DNA of 12,261 nucleotides, taken from contig JADGED010000013.1 of assembly GCA_016744555.1 (NCBI GenBank), forward strand, positions 1 to 12,261, given 5' to 3'. Numbering within the stretch: position 1 is the stretch's first letter; each line of letters starts with the position of its first letter. Below the pieces are notes generated by a model, which had not been told where the DNA came from, ran no database searches, and was given only the letters and a program-made list of their open reading frames with translations. This document shows, piece by piece, positions 1 through 7,773 of this stretch. The stretch is from Desulfuromonadaceae bacterium (GTDB lineage Bacteria; Desulfobacterota; Desulfuromonadia; Desulfuromonadales; Geopsychrobacteraceae). Made by a program: the position numbers and the translations under genes.

Positions 1-1863
1 CCTCTTAAGCATGCGCTGCAGTGGGCTGATGGCAGTGTAGCTATTGCGCAGGTCAAGTTTTTTCCTTTCTTTGATGCTGAAAACAACAATCGTCGGACTA
101 TTCGGCACCGGGTAGAATTGTTGGCTCGCTGGCCAGCACCAACTGGGGAACAACCGGTGCAAACAGTTGCTAGAATCGGTGAAAACGGGCGTTTGCTGCG
201 CATTGATTTACTCTCTAGTGGTTCCTTGTCGGCAACGTTGAGTGAAGAGGTCGAGAGCCTGTTTGGTGATATTGAGCTGGTTGAAGCTGTCCACCAGTTG
301 GAAAATAGTGCTATCGGTAAAATTACCGCAATGGCTGCAACTAATGATGGCAGTAAGCTCTATGCTGGTACCGATAAGGGTGAAATTTTACGCTGGGATC
401 TTAGTGATATTGATGCCCCGCAACTGGAAGAGTTGACCCCAGCATTTGCTGATGGGCGGCAGATAACTGCGTTGAATTTAGTGTTTGGTGATGTGTCACT
501 GATTGTCGGTGATAGTAAAGGGGAATTGACAACTTGGTTTCCGGTCAGGACTACTGAGTCGGGCTGGAAGTTGACCAAGATCCATGAATTGCCCAGTCAT
601 GGCAGTTCTATCACTGCCGTGTACCCAACCTTGCACGACAAATCGGTGGTTAGTGTAGCTGCTGATGGTATCCAAATCAGTCACATGACCAGTGAACGGT
701 TTTTACTCGACTTTGATCATCCGGATGGCTTTCTAACCTCCAGCTTAAGTACTCGTGGTGATAGCCTTCTCGCTTTAACCAAGACAGGGCAACTGTTCAC
801 TTGGCAGTTAGACATCCCCCACCCAGAGATCAGTTTGAAGACCCTCTTTGGCAAGGTCTGGTACGAAGGTTACCCAGAACCAACCTTTGCATGGCAATCG
901 TCGGCTGGTACTGATGATTATGAGCCGAAGCTGAGCTTGTCACCGCTTATTTTCGGCACCCTAAAAGGGACTTTTTACGCCATGCTGTTTGCCGTGCCAT
1001 TGGCAATTTTCGGTGCGGTATATACTAGTCAGTTTGCTCGGCCTAAATTTAAAGGGATTGTCAAACCAGCAGTAGAAGTTATGGCTGCGATTCCAACCGT
1101 TATAATTGGTTTTTTAGCGGCACTTTGGTTGGCACCATTAATCGAACGCTCCCTAGGTTCCATGTTTTTAAGTATGATTTTAGTGCCGGCAACGTTGATG
1201 GTGAGTATCGCTTTGTGGCAGGGGGCAAGAACAATTGGGCCATTGCAGAAAATTGAACGGGGATTTGAGTTTTTGGCTATAGCACCAGTTTTGGTTGGTG
1301 CCGTGGCGTTGGCTGCAATCCTTGGTCCTGGGCTGGAAAATTGGTTGTTTGCCGGTGATTTGAAGCAGTGGCTGTTTAGCGAAATGGGTACCCGTTACGA
1401 TCCACGTAACTGCATTATCATCGCTTTTGCTATGGGCTTTGCCGTTATCCCGATTATTTTTACCATCTCCGAAGATGCCCTCTCCAATGTTCCTCCCAGC
1501 CTGAAAGCTGCGTCGCTGGCCCTCGGTGCTAGCCGTTGGCAGACGGTGTGGCGGGTAATTCTCCCTTCGGCGAGTCCAGGGATCTTTGCTGGAACCATGA
1601 TCGGTTTTGGCCGGGCGGTTGGTGAAACCATGATTGTGCTGATGGCAACTGGAAATACGGCAATTATGGATCTCAGTATTTTTAATGGTATGCGCCCATT
1701 ATCGGCGAACATTGCCGTCGAAATTCCCGAGGCTCCGGTTGATGGTTCCCTCTATCGTACCCTGTTTTTATCTGCAGTTATTTTGTTTGTGATGACCTTT
1801 ATCGTTAATACTGTTGCTGAGATTGTACGGCAGCGGTTACGGGCAAAATACGGACGGTTCTAG
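1..1863 (+). CDS. pstC: Phosphate ABC transporter permease PstC, long type (5' end outside window)
   Basis: PstC is an inner-membrane permease subunit of the high-affinity phosphate importer PstSCAB. The frame is open from base 1, so the real start lies upstream; about 620 residues are visible. The first 310 or so are not membrane-like. They contain about four beta-propeller (WD-like) repeats near nt 319-402, 463-540, 607-690 and 727-810, with endings such as GEILRWDL and GQLFTWQL. The permease domain follows from about nt 950, with hydrophobic helices to the end. Its EAA loop lies at about nt 1471-1584 (EDALSNVPPS, then ALGASRWQTVWRVILPSASPG) and is the contact for the ATPase PstB. This long form, with the extra domain inserted after the first membrane helix (outside the window), is known in Pseudomonas-type PstC. 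The domain is therefore inferred to be periplasmic. pstA follows after 58 nt. No Pho box can be seen because the operon start is missing. Confidence 0.93.
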   Translation, partial: PLKHALQWADGSVAIAQVKFFPFFDAENNNRRTIRHRVELLARWPAPTGEQPVQTVARIGENGRLLRIDLLSSGSLSATLSEEVESLFGDIELVEAVHQLENSAIGKITAMAATNDGSKLYAGTDKGEILRWDLSDIDAPQLEELTPAFADGRQITALNLVFGDVSLIVGDSKGELTTWFPVRTTESGWKLTKIHELPSHGSSITAVYPTLHDKSVVSVAADGIQISHMTSERFLLDFDHPDGFLTSSLSTRGDSLLALTKTGQLFTWQLDIPHPEISLKTLFGKVWYEGYPEPTFAWQSSAGTDDYEPKLSLSPLIFGTLKGTFYAMLFAVPLAIFGAVYTSQFARPKFKGIVKPAVEVMAAIPTVIIGFLAALWLAPLIERSLGSMFLSMILVPATLMVSIALWQGARTIGPLQKIERGFEFLAIAPVLVGAVALAAILGPGLENWLFAGDLKQWLFSEMGTRYDPRNCIIIAFAMGFAVIPIIFTISEDALSNVPPSLKAASLALGASRWQTVWRVILPSASPGIFAGTMIGFGRAVGETMIVLMATGNTAIMDLSIFNGMRPLSANIAVEIPEAPVDGSLYRTLFLSAVILFVMTFIVNTVAEIVRQRLRAKYGRF

Positions 1864-1921
1864 TTTTTGGTGGTCAATGTTTGGGCCGCAGTGAGCAATA
1901 AACTTAGCGAGTGAGTAATCT

Positions 1922-3535
1922 ATGGCGAGTAAGTTGAAATCTAAGAATAAATATTGGCAGACCGGTGAGCCGATGGTTTGGTTGTCTGGGGCAGCGTTGT
2001 CACTGACCTTGTTGACCGCAGTGGTATTGTTGATCGTAATTATGATCAATGGTCTGGGGGTTTTCTGGCCAGCTGAACTGCAACAATTGAAGTTAAAAGA
2101 TGGCAGTCAGGTCGCTGGTAAGTTTTTGCGTAGTGAACCGACGAGCGACAACACAGGTTTGCGCCGCCAGTATAAAATTGCCAATCGTGATGTTTATGGC
2201 CTCGATTTTCGCTGGATTGATGAAGCAGATATCGTTGACGAAAATGTCCCCGAGCAGATGTTGGTGCTTGAGCGAGTTGAACATGGAGATTTCTATGGAA
2301 TGCTAAAAGGGATTAGCAGCGGTTCTGAACAGCGTCAAACAACAGCGCTGTCCGACTTAGAAATTGAAATAGCCACAGTTAAGGGTAAGTTTGCAGAGTT
2401 GTCGGAGCTTGAAGAGAAGCTGATTGATGCCAGTTACCGGATGGAGCAGATTCGGCTGAAAATTATGCGCCTCGACTACGATAAGGTCTCCGCCGATGAC
2501 CCTAATCGGCAAAAGTTGATCAGCGAAAGTGAGAGCCTTGGCAACCAGTTTGGTACTCTTGTTGAGCTGCAATCGAGACGAACGGAAATAGTACGCCAAG
2601 CAACGGCAACTTTTGTTACTGCAAACGGTAAAGAAAAAGAGATTGTCCTTGCCGATATTTTCCAGGTTTATGCCCCTAATCAGATGACTACAGGGGATAA
2701 AATCGTCTTTTATCTGCACAAGCTGGTAGAGCTATTTGTCGGTGAACCACGTGAGTCTAATACCGAAGGTGGATTGTTTCCGGCAATCTTCGGTACCGTT
2801 ATGCTGATTTTTGTCATGAGTATATTTAGTTTCCCTCTTGGAGTTATTGCTGCTGTCTATTTGCGTGAGTATGCAAAGGACGGTGTTGTGGTACGAATCG
2901 TCCGCATTGCGGTAAACAATCTCGCCGGGATCCCATCAATTGTTTACGGTATCTTTGGTCTCGGATTTTTCATCTATGGCATTGGCCATGGTATCGATTC
3001 GTTATTTTTCCCAGAACGGTTACCAACCCCAACTTTTGGTACCGGTGGTTTGTTGTGGGCGAGTTTGACCTTGGCATTATTAACTGTGCCGGTAGTTATT
3101 GTCTCCACCGAAGAGGCGCTTGGTGTTATTCCCCGCGAGATGCGTGAAGGCTCATACGCCCTTGGGGCAACCAAGTTTCAAACTTTGGTGAAAATATTAT
3201 TGCCGATGGCATCACCGGGAATTATGACCGGATTGATTTTAGCTATGGCGCGTGCCGCTGGTGAGGTTGCACCATTGATGATTACCGGGGTCGTTAAGTT
3301 AGCACCAGCTTTAGCGCTGGATGGCAACTTCCCATTTCTCCACCTTGATCGCAAATTTATGCACCTTGGTTTTCATATCTACGATATTGGCTTTCAGTCT
3401 CCCAATGTCGAGGCGGCAAAACCGATGGTTTTCGTTACCACTTTACTGTTGGTGCTGATTGTTCTGATCATGAGCAGCGTGGCGATTAGGTTACGCAATA
3501 AGATGAAAAAACGTTACACCTTTGGAACCTTTTAG
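1922..3535 (+). CDS. pstA: Phosphate ABC transporter permease PstA, long type
   Basis: PstA is the second permease subunit of the Pst phosphate importer in the inner membrane. The 537-residue protein is much longer than the E. coli form of about 296. It has one membrane helix at about residues 20-45 and a largely hydrophilic insertion at about 50-280. The insertion includes a charged, coiled-coil-like stretch at about 142-225. The permease core follows, with helices from about 285 to 522. The EAA loop is at about 397-434 (STEEALGVIPREMREGSYAL, then LLPMASPGI) and should dock on PstB. The ATG at 1922 has only a weak GAGTGAG ribosome site, but it starts exactly before the expected short cytoplasmic tail and first helix. 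The stop codon lies inside the pstB ribosome-binding site. The family assignment is sure; the role of the insertion is unknown. Confidence 0.94.
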   Translation: MASKLKSKNKYWQTGEPMVWLSGAALSLTLLTAVVLLIVIMINGLGVFWPAELQQLKLKDGSQVAGKFLRSEPTSDNTGLRRQYKIANRDVYGLDFRWIDEADIVDENVPEQMLVLERVEHGDFYGMLKGISSGSEQRQTTALSDLEIEIATVKGKFAELSELEEKLIDASYRMEQIRLKIMRLDYDKVSADDPNRQKLISESESLGNQFGTLVELQSRRTEIVRQATATFVTANGKEKEIVLADIFQVYAPNQMTTGDKIVFYLHKLVELFVGEPRESNTEGGLFPAIFGTVMLIFVMSIFSFPLGVIAAVYLREYAKDGVVVRIVRIAVNNLAGIPSIVYGIFGLGFFIYGIGHGIDSLFFPERLPTPTFGTGGLLWASLTLALLTVPVVIVSTEEALGVIPREMREGSYALGATKFQTLVKILLPMASPGIMTGLILAMARAAGEVAPLMITGVVKLAPALALDGNFPFLHLDRKFMHLGFHIYDIGFQSPNVEAAKPMVFVTTLLLVLIVLIMSSVAIRLRNKMKKRYTFGTF

Positions 3536-3549
3536 GAGAACAAAATATA

Positions 3550-4326
3550 ATGACCGACCACACTACAGATACACCAATCATCAAGGTGAACGATCTAAAG
3601 TTTTACTATCCCGGGGATGCTAGGGCGTTACATGGTATTGACCTAGAGGTGCAGGAAAAGCAGGTTACCGCACTAATCGGTCCGTCGGGATGTGGTAAAA
3701 GTACCATGTTACGCTGTTTTAACCGGATGAATGACTTGATCGACGGCTGTCGGGTTGAGGGTGAAGTTTTGATCGAAGGTGAGTCAATTTATGCCCCTAG
3801 TACCGACGTTATTGAATTGCGTCGCCAAGTTGGGATGGTGTTTCAAAAATCGAACCCGTTTCCTAAATCAATTTTTGAAAATGTTATTTACGGTCTGCGC
3901 ATCGCCGGTGAGACCGACCGAAATTTGTTGGCAGAACGGGTAGAGAGTAGTTTGCGGGCAGCAGCACTGTGGGATGAAGTTAAAGATCGTCTCAACGAAA
4001 GTGCCCTGGGCTTGTCGGGGGGGCAAATGCAGCGCCTCTGTATCGCTCGGGCAATTGCGGTTAACCCAAAAGTCATTTTAATGGATGAGCCATGTAGCGC
4101 CCTTGATCCAAAATCTACCGCACGAGTAGAAGAGACGATTAAAGAGTTACGCCGCGACTACACTATTGTTATCGTTACCCATAATATGCAGCAGGCATCC
4201 CGGGTCTCCGATTATACGGCATTCTTATTTGAAGGTAATTTGATCGAATACGGTCAAACGGAACAATTATTTGTTCGCCCACAGCACAAACAGACCGAAG
4301 ATTATATTACTGGTCGTTTTGGCTAA
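3550..4326 (+). CDS. pstB: Phosphate ABC transporter ATP-binding protein PstB
   Basis: PstB is the cytoplasmic ATPase that powers phosphate uptake through PstC-PstA. The 258-residue protein is of normal family length and complete. It has Walker A GPSGCGKS at 44-51, the Q-loop Gln99 (MVFQKSNPFP, typical of PstB), signature LSGGQ at 155-159, Walker B ILMDEP at 176-181 with Glu180, the D-loop SALD and switch His211. The CFNRMNDL stretch after Walker A is also characteristic of PstB. An AGGAG at 3534-3538 overlaps the pstA stop and lies 11 nt before the ATG, so translation is probably linked to pstA. phoU follows after 72 nt. Confidence 0.97.
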   Translation: MTDHTTDTPIIKVNDLKFYYPGDARALHGIDLEVQEKQVTALIGPSGCGKSTMLRCFNRMNDLIDGCRVEGEVLIEGESIYAPSTDVIELRRQVGMVFQKSNPFPKSIFENVIYGLRIAGETDRNLLAERVESSLRAAALWDEVKDRLNESALGLSGGQMQRLCIARAIAVNPKVILMDEPCSALDPKSTARVEETIKELRRDYTIVIVTHNMQQASRVSDYTAFLFEGNLIEYGQTEQLFVRPQHKQTEDYITGRFG

Positions 4327-4398
4327 CGGTCATTTCTGTGCGGCGAATAAAATCAAGTTAAGTATTGAGCTAGAACTATATAAACGAAAGGCAAGTAA

Positions 4399-5067
4399 AT
4401 GGCAGTATTGATGCAAAATGAACTAGATCGGCTGAAAAAACGGTTATTAAATTTAACTGCTGAGGTTGAAGGGCGGGTGCAGCAGTCGGTGTCGGCCCTA
4501 CTCAATCGGGATCTTGCTCTAGCTAGAAAAGTAATGAATGGCGATGCGCAAATAGACAATATGGAGATTGCACTCGAGGAAGAGTGTTTAAAGGCATTAG
4601 CTTTACATCAACCTGTTGCCAATGATCTGCGCTTCGTCGTTTCGGTATTGAAGATCAATAATGACTTAGAGCGAGTTGCTGATTTTGCGGTAAATATTGC
4701 TGAGCGAGCGATTGATTTTGGTGATACTTATGCCGTTGATTGTCCTTATGATATTGCCCATATGGCCGAATTGGTAGAAAAAATGTTGCGTATGGCTCTC
4801 GATGCACTCATGCAGCAAGATGCTGAATTGGCGCTGAAAACAATAGAATTCGACGATAAGGTTGATGCTATGCACAGCCAAAACTTTGGTGCAGTCAAAG
4901 ATGCTATCCGTAATAATAGCGATGCAATTGATCGCTTAGTCCCTTATCTTTCCATCTCCCGTTATTTTGAGCGTATGGGAGATTTGGCGACAAATATTGC
5001 CGAGGATGTAATTTATCAGGTTAATGGCGAAATTGTTCGTCATGGGGGAATTCAGGAAGTATCCTGA
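4399..5067 (+). CDS. phoU: Phosphate signalling protein PhoU
   Basis: PhoU is a cytoplasmic helical protein. In studied bacteria it links the Pst transporter to the PhoR histidine kinase and damps phosphate uptake when phosphate is plentiful. The 222 residues form the two expected three-helix repeats. Each has the E-x3-D-x3-N metal-binding pattern: Glu91/Asp95/Asn99 in LERVADFAVNIAERAI and Glu191/Asp195/Asn199 in FERMGDLATNIAEDVIY. AAAGG at 4387-4391 sits 7 nt before the ATG, which supports this start; Met5 is a less likely alternative. It is the last gene of the rightward pst group seen here. No phoB or phoR follows, so the sensor must be encoded elsewhere. The next gene is convergent, 39 nt away, with no clear intrinsic terminator between them. 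Confidence 0.95.
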   Translation: MAVLMQNELDRLKKRLLNLTAEVEGRVQQSVSALLNRDLALARKVMNGDAQIDNMEIALEEECLKALALHQPVANDLRFVVSVLKINNDLERVADFAVNIAERAIDFGDTYAVDCPYDIAHMAELVEKMLRMALDALMQQDAELALKTIEFDDKVDAMHSQNFGAVKDAIRNNSDAIDRLVPYLSISRYFERMGDLATNIAEDVIYQVNGEIVRHGGIQEVS

Positions 5068-5106
5068 TCCCGTTGGCTTCACAGGTCAGCTCGAAAATGA
5101 GTAGAT

Positions 5107-6432
5107 CTAATCCTCTGCGGTATCACATGAATCTTGATCGTGGATCAGGCGATGTTTAATCCTGCGGGTAATGCCCCAAATGGATATCAATACCACTGGG
5201 ATGGAACCGGCAAGAAGGACATTTTTGTCTAGTCCCCATTGTTCAAGCGGAAGGCCTTTGAATAGGTAGGCGAGTAGTCCTATGGCGTAATAACTAATGG
5301 CGGCAATAGACAACCCTTCCACGGTTTCTTGTAGGCGAAATTGTAATCTGCTGCGGCGGTTAATGGCAATAAGTTGTGAGCGGTTTTGTTCCTGGAGGTT
5401 CAAGTTAACTCTGGTGCGCATTAAATCACTAGCGCGCTCAATCCGCTTAGATAGGTCTTCCATCCATTTTTGGATTGATTCACAGGTTCTTAGTGCTGGA
5501 TTGAGGCGGCGATTAACAAATTCGCCAATGGAAATATGCTCGTCAATTTTCTCTTCATTTATACGGTCTAAACGATCTTTTACTAGTTGGTGATAGGCGC
5601 GAGTTGCCGAAAATCTATGTGTTGTTTCCGCTCGGTATGTTTCTAGTTGTGCTTCAATCGTAGTTAATTTTTCTAATAATTGGCGTTCGCTGTCAGTTTT
5701 ATCAAGGGCAGCGACCACGGTTAATATTTCGGCAAGCTGTTTGTCCATATCGAGCAATTGTGGTGCTATTCGCTTAGCAATAGGTAATGACAATAGTGAC
5801 AGTAGTCGATAAGTCTCTAAATCTAGTAATCTTCTCGTAAGTCGCCCTGTTTGTGCACTACTTATCCCAATATTATTAATAATGAAACGTCCATAGCCAT
5901 CACCGTGCAATTTGAAGGCAGTGTAAATTTGAGCTTTTCCACAATATGCGCTGCTGTGAATTGTACTGTGACCTTCAAACGCATGCGACAGTGTATTTGT
6001 ATCGTAATTAAGTTGTTGATTGTCGATTATAAGGTGGAACGCGGCTATTATTTCACCAGGCAGCTGTCTCATCCAGTCAGCCGGGAGCATGTCAATTGCT
6101 GTCTGCTCAAATGGTTTGCCGCTCATGGGGGCTGGTACCATTATTGTTATGGCGTAAAACTCAATGTGGCGTTCCCAGTTAATAACAAAATCGCCAAAGT
6201 CTTGATGGAATGTAACACTTTTAGCCTGTGGTGGGCTGATGTCATAGCGGTTACATAAATCACATAGGAGTTGATGCGCCTGTTCCAGTTCAGTTGGATC
6301 GCTACAGCATGCAGCAATGTGGGTGATTTGCTGTGGAGACTCTAGTTCGTAAAATGGCCTTAAATGGAGTTCATTGTATAGAGCATCACGTTGAGGGTGG
6401 AGGTTGTATTCAATCCGACTACATTTGCCCAT
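5107..6432 (-). CDS. DUF3422 family membrane-anchored protein
   Basis: This is a member of the uncharacterised DUF3422 family; its function is not known. The 441-residue length is normal. The N-terminus has the family hallmark HPQRDALYNELHLRPF at about 12-27. A mixed soluble domain runs to about residue 210, followed by a long charged helical region at about 225-370. Two membrane helices lie at about 372-392 and 404-422, joined by a short loop, and the tail is polar. No signal peptide is seen, so the bulk is probably cytoplasmic. AAGGAA lies about 8 nt upstream of the ATG. The helical stalk plus C-terminal two-helix hairpin resembles the layout of CorA-type ion transporters, but the GMN motif is absent, so this is only a shape comparison. 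It is transcribed alone, convergent to phoU and divergent from the slyX operon. Confidence 0.85.
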   Translation of the reverse strand: MGKCSRIEYNLHPQRDALYNELHLRPFYELESPQQITHIAACCSDPTELEQAHQLLCDLCNRYDISPPQAKSVTFHQDFGDFVINWERHIEFYAITIMVPAPMSGKPFEQTAIDMLPADWMRQLPGEIIAAFHLIIDNQQLNYDTNTLSHAFEGHSTIHSSAYCGKAQIYTAFKLHGDGYGRFIINNIGISSAQTGRLTRRLLDLETYRLLSLLSLPIAKRIAPQLLDMDKQLAEILTVVAALDKTDSERQLLEKLTTIEAQLETYRAETTHRFSATRAYHQLVKDRLDRINEEKIDEHISIGEFVNRRLNPALRTCESIQKWMEDLSKRIERASDLMRTRVNLNLQEQNRSQLIAINRRSRLQFRLQETVEGLSIAAISYYAIGLLAYLFKGLPLEQWGLDKNVLLAGSIPVVLISIWGITRRIKHRLIHDQDSCDTAED

Positions 6433-6476
6433 GAGATTCTTCCTTAACGTGGATGGTGGATAAAGTGTTTTTTTTG

Positions 6477-6482
6477 ATTATA
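6477..6482 (-). promoter_or_regulatory. Candidate -10 box for the DUF3422 gene
   Basis: Read on the minus strand, this is a perfect TATAAT. It would place the transcription start about 35-40 nt before the ATG at 6432. No convincing -35 box is found 16-18 nt upstream, so the promoter may need an activator or the match may be chance. A T8 run at 6468-6475 becomes A8 in the leader. Confidence 0.4.
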
Positions 6483-6571
6483 TGCGAGGTTTAAGTGTGC
6501 TACTAGAAGAAATTAACTGTATGAATGAAATTATTTCTAATCAGCACTTTAACTTTGTTGCCATTGCACGG

Positions 6572-6577
6572 TATAAA
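6572..6577 (+). promoter_or_regulatory. Candidate -10 box for the slyX operon
   Basis: TATAAA lies 35 nt before the slyX start. A weak -35 candidate, TTAACT at 6549-6554 (4 of 6 to consensus), is spaced 17 nt from it. The 180-nt divergent gap 6433-6612 holds nothing else I can name and must contain promoters for both directions. Confidence 0.35.
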
Positions 6578-6612
6578 TCGACTATTGATATATGCAAAGG
6601 AGAACTTAACGT

Positions 6613-6807
6613 ATGCTTGAAGAATTAAAGGAACGTTTAACCGAGTTGGAAATTCGTTTTAGTCACCAAGCTCAAATGGTGGATGAACTTAATGAGGTAG
6701 TGACCGACTGTAATCAGCGGATAGATAGATTGAGAAAGGAAAATCAGTACCTACGCGAAGCCGTTAGTACACTTTCTCCAGCGTTGGAAGAATCACCAGA
6801 TGAGTAG
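6613..6807 (+). CDS. slyX: SlyX family coiled-coil protein
   Basis: This is a small, 64-residue, highly charged, helical protein that matches the SlyX family. Its molecular role is not established. Nearly the whole chain (residues 2-52) is predicted coiled coil with heptad Leu/Ile/Val (LEELKERLTELEIRF, VDELNEVV, IDRLRKENQYLREAV). The family hallmarks are the early ELEIRFSHQ segment and the central DELNEVV segment. A strong AAAGGAG at 6597-6603 precedes the ATG. It is the first gene of a five-gene operon, and its last 8 nt overlap the rhodanese start. Confidence 0.8.
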   Translation: MLEELKERLTELEIRFSHQAQMVDELNEVVTDCNQRIDRLRKENQYLREAVSTLSPALEESPDE

Positions 6808-7336
6808 TGGTACTATTTCACCGATGCGTAAAGTTCTGTTGGAGGCGTTAGTTTTATGCGTTTTTGCTGCTGCGGTTGGGGTGAGCTTAAATTTCCAGCT
6901 TATATTTAAGGCTTTTTCGGGTGGAAATGTTGTTATCCAAAAGGTGCCAGTGGTGGAGGATACTACTATAACTACTGAGCATAATGACGTTATTACCGCA
7001 TTACCGTTCCCAGTATTGCTCGAGGACTTGGAGTTGTTGTTAGAATCAGGTGCGTTATTTGTTGATGCTCGTAGCAGGACTAGCTATCTAGATGGCCATC
7101 TAGATGGAGCTATTTCATTGCCATTTGCTACTGTAGCACAGGGCTTGACTCAATTTAAACAACAGGTCAGTTTGAGCCGAACCCTGATTGTTTATTGCAG
7201 TGGTTATGGTTGTCTAGATTCTTTTGATCTTGGTGTCGTATTGCTCGAAGCTGGTTACGCAGAGGTGCTGGTATATGAAGGTGGTGTTCCAGAGTGGCAG
7301 GCCGCTGGACGACCAATGCAGGGGGTGGAAGAATGA
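6800..7336 (+). CDS. Membrane-anchored rhodanese-domain protein
   Basis: This is a single-domain rhodanese behind an N-terminal membrane anchor. Rhodaneses carry persulfide sulfur on an active-site cysteine. The 178 residues comprise one hydrophobic helix at about 12-30, a linker to about 70 and the rhodanese fold at about 72-175. Recognisable parts are the ALFVDARS strand at 85-92, GHLDGAISLPF at 99-109 and the active-site loop at 133-138, CSGYGC, with Cys133 in the catalytic position and a second cysteine, Cys138. The closing GGVPEWQAAGRP is at about 161-172. The anchor suggests a periplasm-facing domain. The start at 6800 overlaps slyX by 8 nt with GGAAG about 9 nt upstream; Met9 (6824) is an alternative. 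Its stop overlaps the next start as ATGA, which suggests the two membrane proteins are made together. Confidence 0.86.
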   Translation: MSSGTISPMRKVLLEALVLCVFAAAVGVSLNFQLIFKAFSGGNVVIQKVPVVEDTTITTEHNDVITALPFPVLLEDLELLLESGALFVDARSRTSYLDGHLDGAISLPFATVAQGLTQFKQQVSLSRTLIVYCSGYGCLDSFDLGVVLLEAGYAEVLVYEGGVPEWQAAGRPMQGVEE

Positions 7337-7773
7337 GAACCTCGGCAAAGATTGTTTATCATGGTAGCCGTCTCATTTTGGCAGCAGTATTTATTTATGC
7401 AGGGGTGGTAAAAGCACAGGACATTACTGCTTTTGCTGGTGAAATCGCTAATTATAAACTGTTCCCTTACGCTTGGAACTACTTGATTGCTGCGATCCTT
7501 CCTTATCTTGAAATGCTTTGTGGCGTACTGTTATTGTTGAACCGACGGATCCAGCCGGCTGCGTTAATTTTGATTTTGCTGAATAGCGTTTTTATTATCG
7601 CTTTAGTTTCGGCAATGGTACGTGGTCTTGATATCGATTGTGGTTGTTTCAAGCCAGATGCTAGTAACCCCAGTAGCTTGTCAGAAGCGTTGTGGCGAGA
7701 TATCGGTTTTTTGGTTCTGCTGGCTACTACCTGGAAATTGCGCGACCTTGGTCGCCCTAGAAAGGGTGAATAA
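7333..7773 (+). CDS. MauE/DoxX-type integral membrane protein with CGC motif
   Basis: This 146-residue protein has four hydrophobic helices (about 12-27, 48-70, 73-97 and 121-137) and the MauE/DoxX look. The first helix ends in FIYAGVVKAQD, Glu60 lies in the PYLEMLCG helix, and DCGCF sits at 102-106 in a loop. MauE-like proteins are linked to disulfide or redox chemistry at the membrane, for example in methylamine dehydrogenase maturation. Cys103 and Cys105 could form a redox pair here, but the substrate is unknown. I chose the ATG at 7333, which overlaps the rhodanese stop (ATGA) and follows a G-rich ribosome site. A longer reading from 7294 would start inside the rhodanese and add 13 hydrophilic residues. 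The stop overlaps the next start as TAATG. Confidence 0.78.
   Translation: MRTSAKIVYHGSRLILAAVFIYAGVVKAQDITAFAGEIANYKLFPYAWNYLIAAILPYLEMLCGVLLLLNRRIQPAALILILLNSVFIIALVSAMVRGLDIDCGCFKPDASNPSSLSEALWRDIGFLVLLATTWKLRDLGRPRKGE

Noticed and set aside
118..120. TTG as the start of pstC
   Set aside because: The frame is open back to base 1 and the upstream codons give plausible PstC sequence, so the gene simply begins before the window.
2357..2719. 120-codon open frame on the minus strand
   Set aside because: It is antisense to the PstA insertion; no ribosome site or family resemblance is seen.
5068..5106. Terminator between phoU and the DUF3422 gene
   Set aside because: No stem with a T-run could be found in these 39 bases on either strand.
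5851..6258. 135-codon open frame on the plus strand
   Set aside because: It is antisense to the DUF3422 gene, has no recognisable family sequence and is explained as a shadow.
7294..7332. Longer start for the MauE-type protein
   Set aside because: It would begin well inside the rhodanese gene and adds a hydrophilic stretch; the ATG at 7333 has a ribosome site and an ATGA overlap.
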